A stretch of 33,572 nt of DNA from Dehalococcoidia bacterium (GCA_009692805.1 SHYM01000006.1:1-33572), one strand, 5' to 3'. Counted from the stretch's first letter, positions 15,116 through 22,651 are shown. Numbers and translations: made by a program. Notes: generated by a model from the letters alone, not told the origin.

Positions 15116-16213
15116 ATGACGACCGAAGGTACCTCCGCTAACGAGGCGCTCCGCGCCCGCGTCGCCGCCCTTCGCCGCGACGCTACTAAAGAGCTAGCTA
15201 GCGCGGGCGGCACAGACCAGCTCGAGGGCTGGCGCGTCAAATACCTCGGTCGCAGGCAAGGCACCCTAACCGCCCTCATGAAGGAGCTCGGCACGCTCGC
15301 GCCGGCGGAGCGCCGCGCCCTGGGCGCTGAAGCGAACCCGCTTCGCCTGGAATTGGAGGCGGCCTTCGACGCTCGCAAGCAGGCCATGGAGACCAGGGCC
15401 CAGGCGGGCGCCGCCGCGACGAAGCCCCTGGATGTGACCCTGCCCGGGCGGGCGCCGACCCTGGGGAAGCTGCACCCCACCACCCTGGTCCTGCGGGAGA
15501 TCACCTCCGCCTTCGCCTCCCTGGGCTTTCAGGTCATGGAGGGGCCCGAGGTGGAGTGGGACAGCTACAACTTCGAGGCCCTGAACATCCCCCAGGACCA
15601 CCCGGCGCGGGACATGTGGGACACCATCTGGATAGACTACACCGATCCCGACAAGTCGGGAGGACGGCCCATGCTGCTGCGGACCCATACCTCGCCCATG
15701 CAAATACGGATCATGGAGCGCACCCGCCCACCCATCCGGGCCATCGTGCCGGGCCGCGTCTATCGGTATGAGGCCATGGATGCCACCCACGAGTCCAGCT
15801 TCTTCCAGGTGGAGGGGCTGGCCGTGGACGAGCAGCTCACCTTCGCCCACCTGAAAGGCTGCCTCTTCGAGTTCGCCAAGCGGCTCTTCGGACCCCAGCG
15901 CCAGGTGCGCTTCCGCTGCGATTACTTCCCCTTCGTGGAGCCAGGAGTAGATCTCTCCATAGACTGCTTCGCCTGCGCCCAGGATGCAGCCAAAAGGCCG
16001 GGCTGTCGGGTATGCAAGCAGACGGGATGGATAGAGATCATGGGCGCTGGGATGGTCCACCCCCAGGTCTTGCGCCGGGTGAACATCGACCCCGAGCGCT
16101 ACGCCGGCTTCGCCTTCGGCCTGGGGGTCGAGCGCATCGCCATGCTGAAGTACGGCATCGAGGACATCCGGCTCTTCTACGCCAACGACCTGCGCTTCTT
16201 GCGGCAGTTTTAG
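15116..16213 (+). CDS. pheS: Phenylalanine--tRNA ligase alpha subunit
   Basis: 365 aa. The N-terminal coiled coil (about 8-95, with VKYLGRRQGTLTALMKELGTL) is followed by the class II core: HPTTLVLREITSAFASLGF, GPEVEWDSYNFEALNIPQDHPARD, the motif 2 region LLRTHTSPMQIR, FFQVEGL, and motif 3 GFAFGLGVERIAMLKYGIEDIRLFYANDLRFL. Cysteines in CFACAQD...CRVCKQTGW are typical of many bacterial PheS. The loop IDYTDPDKSGGRPMLL carries extra residues compared with the usual short linker before LLRTHTSP; its DNA contains the palindrome TCCCGA-caag-TCGGGA (15646-15661). Unusually, pheT is not next; it begins 3.4 kb downstream. Confidence 0.96.
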   Translation: MTTEGTSANEALRARVAALRRDATKELASAGGTDQLEGWRVKYLGRRQGTLTALMKELGTLAPAERRALGAEANPLRLELEAAFDARKQAMETRAQAGAAATKPLDVTLPGRAPTLGKLHPTTLVLREITSAFASLGFQVMEGPEVEWDSYNFEALNIPQDHPARDMWDTIWIDYTDPDKSGGRPMLLRTHTSPMQIRIMERTRPPIRAIVPGRVYRYEAMDATHESSFFQVEGLAVDEQLTFAHLKGCLFEFAKRLFGPQRQVRFRCDYFPFVEPGVDLSIDCFACAQDAAKRPGCRVCKQTGWIEIMGAGMVHPQVLRRVNIDPERYAGFAFGLGVERIAMLKYGIEDIRLFYANDLRFLRQF

Positions 16214-16228
16214 CGGACAGCAGGGGGG

Positions 16229-16747
16229 ATGGTCCCGGCGATGGCGAAGAAGGCATCACCACCCCCTCCAGCCGAAGGGCGGCGCGTCGAGGAGTGGGCG
16301 CGGCTGCGACAGGCCCTCGAGCTCGCCGCCCATGACCCGGCGCTGCGCGAGCAGATCGCCGGCGCCGAGGCCGTTTCCACCTGGCGCTGCGAGGCCGAAG
16401 ACCTCGCCTGGGGCATCTCCATCGCCGGGGGCGGAGTCCAGTTCCTGGAGACGCCCTCGGAGCAGGCGCGCATAAGCTTTAGCTTCCGTAGCTGGCGCGA
16501 CCTGGAGGACGACCTGCTGGGCAGGACCTCCAGCGCGGCCGACCACGAGGTCCAGCGCAGATTCCGGTATCGCGGCAATCATCGGCTCGTGAAGTACTTC
16601 GGCCCTCTCTACTATGCCCTCCAGCGGGCCTACCGCGAGCTGGCGAGCGCGGCTGCCACGCCGCCCGCCCCGGATAGCAGGCTTACGGGGCAGGCCACGG
16701 ACAAAGGGGCGCGGCCAGGGGGTAGGAAGCCATCGCCACCCAGATAA
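16229..16747 (+). CDS. Hypothetical protein, possible SCP2-like domain
   Basis: 172 aa at most; the second ATG (16241) has better spacing from the AGGGGGG tract at 16222-16228. The central part (TWRCEAEDLAWGISIAGGGVQF, then a segment with the rhythm FSFRSWRDLEDDLLGRTS and RFRYRGNHRLVKYFGPLYYAL) resembles the shape of SCP2 sterol/lipid-binding domains, where alternating beta strands are followed by a helix set by a D-x-x-x-L-L-x-G motif. The C-terminus is Pro/Arg-rich and overlaps the next gene. First cargo gene between pheS and pheT. Function not established. Confidence 0.6.
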   Translation: MVPAMAKKASPPPPAEGRRVEEWARLRQALELAAHDPALREQIAGAEAVSTWRCEAEDLAWGISIAGGGVQFLETPSEQARISFSFRSWRDLEDDLLGRTSSAADHEVQRRFRYRGNHRLVKYFGPLYYALQRAYRELASAAATPPAPDSRLTGQATDKGARPGGRKPSPPR

Positions 16748-17298
16748 CAGTAATCAGCGACACCCACATCCGGCACGCCGACGCCCTGCCGCCGGCCATC
16801 CTGGAGGCCGTCCGCGGCGCCGACCTGGTCGTCCACTGCGGCGACTTCACCGGCGAGGCGCTGCCCGAGGAGCTGCGCTCCTTGGCGCGACAGTTCGTCG
16901 GCGTTCTGGGCAACTCCGACCTGCCGCCCCTGCGCGACCGCCTGCCGCGCCGCGAGGTGCTGCGGTTGCACGGGTGGGCCATCGGTGTCTGCCACCCCTA
17001 CTGGGGCGGCTTCCCCGATGGCATCGCCGACGAAATCTTGGGGCGCGACTTTGCCGACCTGCGCCTGGACGTCCTGCTCTTCGGCCACACCCACGACCGG
17101 CTGGCGGAGCGCCGCAGTGGGAGTCCAGAGGGGCCTCGCCCCTCTGACGGGGGGGACTGGGGGGTGTCCCCCCAACTCCTGCTGGTGAACCCCGGCCCCG
17201 GCTACGCCGACTTCATGTCGCCCGCCTCCTTAGCCCGCCTGCGCGTCTCGCCCGCGGGAATCGAGGCGGAGCTGGTGGTCTTGGGCGAGGGCAGGTGA
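16732..17298 (+). CDS. YfcE/MJ0936-type metallophosphoesterase with in-frame repeat insertion
   Basis: 188 aa. Calcineurin-like phosphoesterase motifs in order: SDTH (residues 8-11), HCGDFTGEAL, GNSD, GVCHPYWGG and GHTHD. These bind two metals in this phosphodiesterase family. No canonical start exists: an in-frame TAG lies at 16723-16725 and the first ATG/GTG/TTG is the TTG at 16882, beyond the first metal motifs. An ATC at 16732 is the likeliest start. Between GHTHDRLAERR and the conserved LLLVNPGPGY, where relatives have only a few residues, lie about 20 extra residues (SGSPEGPRPSDGGDWGVSPQ). They are encoded by a fragment of the interspersed repeat (17117-17178). Confidence 0.8.
   Translation: MATQITVISDTHIRHADALPPAILEAVRGADLVVHCGDFTGEALPEELRSLARQFVGVLGNSDLPPLRDRLPRREVLRLHGWAIGVCHPYWGGFPDGIADEILGRDFADLRLDVLLFGHTHDRLAERRSGSPEGPRPSDGGDWGVSPQLLLVNPGPGYADFMSPASLARLRVSPAGIEAELVVLGEGR
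17117..17178 (+). repeat. Partial structured repeat inside the phosphoesterase gene
   Basis: GGGAGTCCAGAGGGG-cctcg-CCCCTCTG is followed by CGGGGGG and GGGGGGTGTCCCCCC. This is the hairpin 1 plus hairpin 2 part of the intergenic repeat (compare GGGAGTGCAGAGGG...CCCTCTGCCGGGGG and AAGGGGGTGTCCCCCTT). It keeps the reading frame open. Confidence 0.65.
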
Positions 17299-17301
17299 GG
17301 A

Positions 17302-18579
17302 ATGGCGCCGGCGACTGAAGATATCCAGGCTAGCCCCCTCGCCCGGGTGGGGGAGCGGCTGGGCCGCGTGCGGACGCTCCAGTCCCTGACCTACCGGAAC
17401 TACAGATACCTCTGGGCAGGGGTTATCTGCACCGGCATCACCTTCGGCATGGAGTTTGTGGCCCTAGCGTGGTATGTCTACCAGGCCACCGACTCGCCGC
17501 TGCTGGTCGGCGCCCTCCAGGGCGTCCGCATCGCGCCCATGCTCATCTTCGGCCCCCTGGGCGGGGTGCTGGCGGACCGCTTCGACCGCCGCCGCCTGAT
17601 GATCCTGGCCAATACCATTACCGGCGCCTGCGCCCTGATCCTGGGGCTGCTCCTGGTCACCGGCGAGGCCCGGCTGTGGCACGTGTTCCTGCTCTCGGCC
17701 CTCACCGGGGCGGCTTTCGCCTTCGGCATCCCACCCCGCCAGGCGCTGCTGCCCAACCTCGTGGAGCGCCGGCACCTCATGAACGCCGTGGCGCTCCAGA
17801 TCATGGCCTTCCAGCTCACGGCAGTGGTGGCGCCGGCCATCGCGGGCGTGATGGTGGAGCGCCTCAACACCGGGGCGGTGTTCCTGGTCAACGCCGGACT
17901 CTTCGCCCTGGTCGTACTCTTCACCACCAGGGTTAGGCTGCCGGCCCAGCAGCCGGCCCCCACCACAGAGTCGATGTTCGCTCACTTCGGGCAGGGGCTG
18001 AGCTACGTCGCCCGCGAGCCGACCATGCGGACGGTGCTCGCGCTCGGCTTCTTCGTCGTGGTTTTCGGGATGCCGGTGACGACCCTGCTGCCGGTCTTCG
18101 CCCGCGACCTGTTCCAGGTAGGTTCCAGCGGCCTGGGCTACATGAACTCAGCCTTGGGCCTCGGCGCCTTCATCGCCACCGCCACGGTGGCCTCCCTGGG
18201 CAACCTGCCGCGGCGAGGCTGGGTGTTGATCGGCGGCTGCCTGGGGCTGGGCTTGGGGCTCCTCCTTTTTGGGTTCAGTCCGCTGTTGCCCGGTGGCCTG
18301 GCGCTGGGCATCATCGCCCTCATGCTGGCGGGGGCCGGCCAGTTCACGTTCGTGGCCACCATGGACGTGATCATCCAGCTCGGGGTCCCGGACCACCTGC
18401 GCGGTCGGGTGATGAGCATAGTAAGCTTGACCTTCGGGATGACACCCCTGGGCAATCTGCTAGCGGGGGCCGTAGCCGGCGTGAGCACCGCCTCCATGGC
18501 GGCCTGGAGTCTGAGCGCCGTGGTCTTGAGCGCGGGGGCCTACTCCATGGCCTTCGTCAAACGGCTGCGGAGCGTCTGA
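17302..18579 (+). CDS. MFS transporter (MFS_3 / EntS-like exporter)
   Basis: 425 aa with about twelve membrane segments. LTYRNYRYLWAG at the N-terminus, the signature loop GVLADRFDRRRLM, the central repeat LLPNLVERRHLMNAVALQ and the late LRGRVMSI motif place it in the same exporter branch as the gene at 3166-4485. ATG start with AGGTGAGGA overlapping the phosphoesterase stop, so the two are probably cotranscribed. It is flanked on both sides by homologous 3' ends of the phosphoesterase gene (about 17215-17290 and 18661-18735). This suggests it came in by, or was involved in, a duplication. Substrate unknown. Confidence 0.9.
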   Translation: MAPATEDIQASPLARVGERLGRVRTLQSLTYRNYRYLWAGVICTGITFGMEFVALAWYVYQATDSPLLVGALQGVRIAPMLIFGPLGGVLADRFDRRRLMILANTITGACALILGLLLVTGEARLWHVFLLSALTGAAFAFGIPPRQALLPNLVERRHLMNAVALQIMAFQLTAVVAPAIAGVMVERLNTGAVFLVNAGLFALVVLFTTRVRLPAQQPAPTTESMFAHFGQGLSYVAREPTMRTVLALGFFVVVFGMPVTTLLPVFARDLFQVGSSGLGYMNSALGLGAFIATATVASLGNLPRRGWVLIGGCLGLGLGLLLFGFSPLLPGGLALGIIALMLAGAGQFTFVATMDVIIQLGVPDHLRGRVMSIVSLTFGMTPLGNLLAGAVAGVSTASMAAWSLSAVVLSAGAYSMAFVKRLRSV

Positions 18580-18609
18580 CGAGCATGGGGACTCTCTTTA
18601 AAAGTGGCG

Positions 18610-18734
18610 GGGCTGAGTCCAGACAGGGAACATGGCCCCTTCTCTGGTACGGGGCCTGGGGGATGTCGCCTGCCTCCTTCGCCCGCCTGCGCGTCGGGCC
18701 GGAGGGAATTAAGGCGGAGTTGGTGGTCATCTGA
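18610..18734 (+). pseudogene. Broken 3' fragment of a second phosphoesterase copy
   Basis: From 18663 the 23 codons MSPASFARLRVGPEGIKAEL plus VVI and a TGA match the end of the intact phosphoesterase (MSPASLARLRVSPAGIEAEL VVL) at 18 of 23 positions. Upstream of it, GAGTCCAGACAGGG, GGCCCCTTCTCTG and CGGGGCCTGGGGG resemble the same repeat insertion found in the intact gene. None of the metal-binding motifs are present, so it is a remnant. Confidence 0.65.
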
Positions 18735-18743
18735 GGCGCTGCC

Positions 18744-19640
18744 ATGCAAGACCTCTTTTCACGCCGATACCCGGTTAAGCCGCCACTGACGCGACTCATA
18801 TACGACGACGTGCCCTTCGACCTTCGCAGGGAATTCCTGCGCATGCTTGCTGAATACTCCCGTCGGGCGCCAATCTTAGTGGACTATGAAAAACTGTACG
18901 ACAAGCTCTTCAGAATTCCGGAGATAAAGCGAAAGTATGACTTCTTGCAAAGCGTCGCCAACTGGTCCCATGACGGTTTTGACGAATTAGTGAACAGGGT
19001 CGAGTGGTTCACGTTCCTGGACTGTGTGCAATCGATCATGCGCCATCTGCATGAAGAGGCCCTAGAGAAGGGACTCGTCTACAAGAAAATACACGCTGCT
19101 CTGCGCCACCCGGAGGAGGCCACCGTAGAGGAATTCCCGCGAGATGTGAATTACCTCTTCCAAGACCACGGCCTAGGCTACGAGATCAGGGAACTCCGTG
19201 TTGAAAGGGTGGGTAGCACGTTCGTCGACAAGGGCGTCGAAAGAGCACGTGTGCTTCTCCAAGACCCGCGGTTCGCCGGCCCTGACCAGCAGTTCCAGCG
19301 GGCGCTGGGCGCCTTCAACACGCGACCCGAGCCGGATTGCGCGAACGCCATCAAGGACGCAGTCGGGGCACTCGAGGGCACGGCTCGAATTGTAACCGGT
19401 GACTTGAAATCAACTCTATCCGACATTCTCAAAGCGAACCAAACACTGAAGTCAATGGTCGCCCCACAGCTTTACCCAATTTTCGAAAAAATCTATGCTT
19501 ACAGGGGAGCCGAGGAAGGTGTTGCACACGGACAAACTCAGTCTCTGGCGCTGTCTGTGGAAGATGCAGAACTCATTATTGGTGTTTGCGCCTCTCTCAT
19601 CATCTATCTCGCCAAGAAGGCTAGCGCTAGGACTGTTTAG
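18744..19640 (+). CDS. Abortive-infection (AbiJ-like) family protein
   Basis: 298 aa. The N-terminus (FSRRYPVKPPLTRLIYDDVPFDLRREFLRML) resembles the AbiJ N-terminal domain type in which FSxRxG-like start and a small hydrophobic helical bundle occur. The C-terminal third (about 195-290: DCANAIKDAVGALEGTARIV, DILKANQTLKSMVAPQLYPIFEKIYAYRG, GVAHG, AELIIGVCASLIIYLAKK) has the typical arrangement of the helical Abi C-terminal / HEPN-like domain. Such genes act in phage defence, often as toxins. The coding sequence is clearly more AT-rich than its neighbours, with rare codons for this genome, which suggests recent transfer. The pheT ribosome binding site AGGAG overlaps its stop codon. Family call is from pattern only. 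Confidence 0.65.
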   Translation: MQDLFSRRYPVKPPLTRLIYDDVPFDLRREFLRMLAEYSRRAPILVDYEKLYDKLFRIPEIKRKYDFLQSVANWSHDGFDELVNRVEWFTFLDCVQSIMRHLHEEALEKGLVYKKIHAALRHPEEATVEEFPRDVNYLFQDHGLGYEIRELRVERVGSTFVDKGVERARVLLQDPRFAGPDQQFQRALGAFNTRPEPDCANAIKDAVGALEGTARIVTGDLKSTLSDILKANQTLKSMVAPQLYPIFEKIYAYRGAEEGVAHGQTQSLALSVEDAELIIGVCASLIIYLAKKASARTV

Positions 19641-19648
19641 GAGTTTCC

Positions 19649-22141
19649 ATGCGAATACCCCTGAAGTGGCTGGCTGAATATGTGAACGTGACGCTGCCGC
19701 CGGAGGCGCTGGCGCGGCGCCTCACCCTGGCCGGGCTCGAGTGCGCCGCCATCGAGTCCTTCCCGCCCGGAAGGAGCGACTGGGAGAACGTCTTCGTGGC
19801 CCGCGTCCTGCAAGTGGCGCCCCACCCCAACGCCGACCGCCTGCGGCTGGCGACGGTGGAGTGGGGCGCCGGCGAAGCGGGACGCCTCACCGTGGTCTGC
19901 GGCGCCCCCAACGTCGCCGCCGGCCAGAAGATCGCCTTCGCCCGCGCCGGCGCCCGCCTGATAGACGGCCACACCGGCAGGCCCACGGCCCTCAAGGTCG
20001 CCCGCATCCGCGGCGTGGAGTCGGCCGGGATGGTCTGCTCCGAGAGGGAGCTGGGGCTGTCGGAGGAGCACGCGGGCATCCTGGTGCTGCCCGACGATGC
20101 CCCCGTGGGCGCGCCCCTGGCTGACTACCTGGGAGACACCGTCCTCGACCTGGAGGTGACCGCCAACCGCCCCGACTGCCTCTCGGTCCTGGGCATCGCC
20201 CGCGAGGTCGCGGCCCTCACCGGCCAGGCTGTGCGTGAGCCGCCCGCCAGCTATCCCGAAGGGCCGGAGCCCGTGGAGCGCCTGGCCTCAGTCGCCGTCG
20301 AGGCGCCCGACCTCTGCCCCCGCTACTGCGGCGCCGTGATAACCGGCGTGAAGGTCGGAGAGTCGCCCGCCTGGCTCCAAGAGCGGTTGAAGGCCGCCGG
20401 GATGCGCTCGATCAACAACGTGGTGGACGTGACCAACTACGTGATGCTGGAGTACGGGGAGCCCCTCCACGCCTTCGACCTGGAGCGGCTGCTGGACCGG
20501 CGCATCGTGGTGCGGCGGGCGCGCCCCGGCGAGGCCCTGGTGACCATCGACGGCGGGCGGCGTCCCCTGGCGCCCGAGATGCTGGTCATCGCCGACTCGC
20601 GGGTGCCGCTGGCGCTGGCCGGTGTGATGGGAGGCGCCGAGAGCGAGGTGACGGAGGCGACAACGGAGCTGTTGCTGGAGGCGGCGAACTTCAACCGTGC
20701 CAGCATCCGCCGCACCGCGCGGGCGCTGGCGCTGCGCAGCGAGGCCTCCCTGCGCTTCGAGAAGGGGCTTAGCCCCGAGCTGCCCGGGCCCGCCCTCCGC
20801 CGCGCCTGCCGGCTGCTGCACGAGCTCGCTGGGGGCACGGTGGCCAGGGGGACCATCGACATCTACCCCGGCAGAGAGCCGCCGCGCTCCCTGCGGCTGC
20901 CGCGCGCCCAGATCGCTCGCATCCTGGGCACGACCATCCCCGACGAGCAGGTGGAGCGCGCCCTGCGCGGCCTGGGTTTCGGCGTGGAGCCCGCGCCGAG
21001 CGCAGCCGAAGGGGGTAGGGGTGAGCGTGTAGTCGGCACCGTCGGCTGGGAGGTGGCGGTGCCTTACTGGCGCACCGACATCGACTCCTACTTCGACCTG
21101 GTGGAGGAGCTGGCGCGGGTGGTGGGCTACGATGTCCTGCCCACGGCGAGCCTGGCCGGGCCCCTGCCCGCTTATCAGCCCCAACCCATGCTGGAGCTCA
21201 AGGAGCGCCTGCGCGACCTCCTGGCCGCCGCCGGCCTCCAGGAGGTGATCACCTACCCCCTGGTGAGCAGAACCATGCTGGCCCAGGGTGCTAGTGGCGG
21301 CGAGGGCACGCCGCTGCGGGCCTACAACCCCATGAGCCCCGCCCAGGAGCACCTGCGCACCGACCTGCGGCCCAGCATCCTGGCCACCATCGCCGCCAAC
21401 GAGGACCGAGGGGAGCGCGGCCAAGCCCTCTTTGAGGTGGGCCGCGTCTATCTGCGCCGGCCTCGCGACCTGCCGGAGGAGCGGGAGACCCTGGTCGCCG
21501 CCTTCGCCGGGCCCCGGCAGTCCCGAGAAGCGGGATGGCTGGCGCAGGAGTCCCGACACGTCGGGACCGACTTCTACGACGCCAAGGGCGCCCTAGAGGG
21601 GCTGCTGGCGGCGCTGCACTTGGAGGCGTCCTTCGAGCCTGTCCTGAGTCCCGACCCTGTCGGGACCGAGGACCCGCTGCTGCTGCCGGGCCGCAGCGCC
21701 CGGGTCAGCGTCGGGGGTGTGCAAGTCGGTATGGTCGGCGAGGTGCGACCGGAGGCGCTGCGCGCCTGCGATATCTCCGCGCCCACGGTGGCGCTCTTCT
21801 CGGTCGAGCTGGCGGCGCTGCTCCCGCTCGTCGGCGCGGGCCGCGGCTACACCCCGCTCTCGCGTTATCCGCCCGTGGGCCGCGACATCGCCATCCTGAT
21901 CGATAAGGACACGCCCTCGGCCCGGGTGGAGGGCATCGTTCGCGCCCAGCCCTTGGTGGCGAGCGTGGCCCCCTTCGACGTCTACCAGGGCGAGGGCATC
22001 CCGCCTGGCAAGGTGTCCCTGGCCTACCACATCGTCTACCAGTCGTCCGAGCACTCCCTCAGGGATGAGGAGGTGGAGCGCGCCCAGGCTGGCATCCTGC
22101 GGCGGCTGGAGCGGGAGCTGGGGGCGACGCTGCGAGGATGA
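19649..22141 (+). CDS. pheT: Phenylalanine--tRNA ligase beta subunit, with repeat-derived insertions
   Basis: 830 aa, slightly longer than the usual 790-815. Domains in order: tRNA-binding OB fold (VFVARVLQVAPHPNADRLRLATV), B3/B4 editing region (NRPDCLSVLGIAREVAALTG, YCGAVITGVKVGESPAWLQERLKAAGMRSINNVVDVTNYVMLEYGEPLHAFD), B5, catalytic-like core (VPYWRTDIDSYFDLVEELARVVGYD) and the C-terminal ferredoxin-like anticodon domain (SRYPPVGRDIAILID to the end). Two stretches are longer than usual: PSAAEGGRGERVVGTVG (about 450-466), and the region around 625-673 that contains three palindromes of the GTCCCGA/TCGGGAC type. The ATG is preceded by AGGAG overlapping the previous stop. Confidence 0.96.
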   Translation: MRIPLKWLAEYVNVTLPPEALARRLTLAGLECAAIESFPPGRSDWENVFVARVLQVAPHPNADRLRLATVEWGAGEAGRLTVVCGAPNVAAGQKIAFARAGARLIDGHTGRPTALKVARIRGVESAGMVCSERELGLSEEHAGILVLPDDAPVGAPLADYLGDTVLDLEVTANRPDCLSVLGIAREVAALTGQAVREPPASYPEGPEPVERLASVAVEAPDLCPRYCGAVITGVKVGESPAWLQERLKAAGMRSINNVVDVTNYVMLEYGEPLHAFDLERLLDRRIVVRRARPGEALVTIDGGRRPLAPEMLVIADSRVPLALAGVMGGAESEVTEATTELLLEAANFNRASIRRTARALALRSEASLRFEKGLSPELPGPALRRACRLLHELAGGTVARGTIDIYPGREPPRSLRLPRAQIARILGTTIPDEQVERALRGLGFGVEPAPSAAEGGRGERVVGTVGWEVAVPYWRTDIDSYFDLVEELARVVGYDVLPTASLAGPLPAYQPQPMLELKERLRDLLAAAGLQEVITYPLVSRTMLAQGASGGEGTPLRAYNPMSPAQEHLRTDLRPSILATIAANEDRGERGQALFEVGRVYLRRPRDLPEERETLVAAFAGPRQSREAGWLAQESRHVGTDFYDAKGALEGLLAALHLEASFEPVLSPDPVGTEDPLLLPGRSARVSVGGVQVGMVGEVRPEALRACDISAPTVALFSVELAALLPLVGAGRGYTPLSRYPPVGRDIAILIDKDTPSARVEGIVRAQPLVASVAPFDVYQGEGIPPGKVSLAYHIVYQSSEHSLRDEEVERAQAGILRRLERELGATLRG

Positions 22142-22174
22142 GCCACACTCCCTCTGCATCTGGTGGAGTCGCTG

Positions 22175-22180
22175 TATAAT
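22175..22180 (+). promoter_or_regulatory. -10 box just before hicB
   Basis: A perfect TATAAT ends 12 bp before the ATG at 22193, predicting a leader of about 6 nt. It is the same near-leaderless layout as at 4841, 26189 and 29601. Confidence 0.45.
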
Positions 22181-22192
22181 GGCGGCGAGAAG

Positions 22193-22405
22193 ATGGACAC
22201 GAACGAGATCATTTTCCTAGTCGAGGATTCAGCCGAGGGAGGCTATGAAGCCAGGGCCCTCGGCCACTCCATCTATACCCAGGCCGAGTCGCTGGACGAG
22301 CTCCGAGCTACCGTCGAGGATGCTGTTCGGTGCCATTTCGAGGAGAAGGAACGGCCCCGGATGATACGCCTTCATCTGGTCAAGGACGAGGTCATCCCCG
22401 TTTGA
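22193..22405 (+). CDS. hicB: HicB-like antitoxin
   Basis: 70 aa. NEIIFLVEDSAEGGYEARALGHSIYTQAESLDELRATVEDAVRCHF is the short HicB partial RNase H-like fold that binds and inhibits HicA. The gene ends with RLHLVKDEVIPV, as is usual for this short subfamily. The ATG at 22193 is preferred to the GTG at 22163 because the extra residues are not conserved and a TATAAT lies between. The stop TGA overlaps the TTG start of the toxin frame by 3 of 4 bases (TTGA), the usual coupling in hicBA pairs where the antitoxin comes first. Confidence 0.85.
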   Translation: MDTNEIIFLVEDSAEGGYEARALGHSIYTQAESLDELRATVEDAVRCHFEEKERPRMIRLHLVKDEVIPV

Positions 22406-22651
22406 GGCTCCCCCGCGACCTCTCGGGAACGGAATGGGCCTCGTTGCTCCAGCATTATGGCTATGCCACCACCAGGCAAACCGGAAGTCACCTGCGATTG
22501 ACCTCAAGAGCCAAGGGCAGCGAGCACCACATCAGCATACCCAGCCACAGAGCGTTGAAGGTGGATGCCCCTAAGCAGCATCCTTGCCGATGTTGCCGGC
22601 TATCTCGAAATCGACCGCGAGACCCTGGCACAGGCGCTCTTCGAGCGGTAA
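22402..22651 (+). pseudogene. hicA: HicA toxin, frameshifted by one extra C
   Basis: The first part reads LRLPRDLSGTEWASLLQHYGYATTRQTGSHLRLT, a normal HicA with the catalytic His in TGSHLRL, then EHHISIPSHRALKVDA. At a run of four Cs (22568-22571) the frame is lost. Removing one C restores VDALSSILADVAGYLEIDR and ETLAQALFER ending at the TAA of 22649-22651, exactly the expected HicA C-terminus of an 82-residue protein. As given, translation continues in the wrong frame. It is either a toxin-inactivating mutation beside an intact antitoxin, or a homopolymer sequencing or assembly error. Confidence 0.82.
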
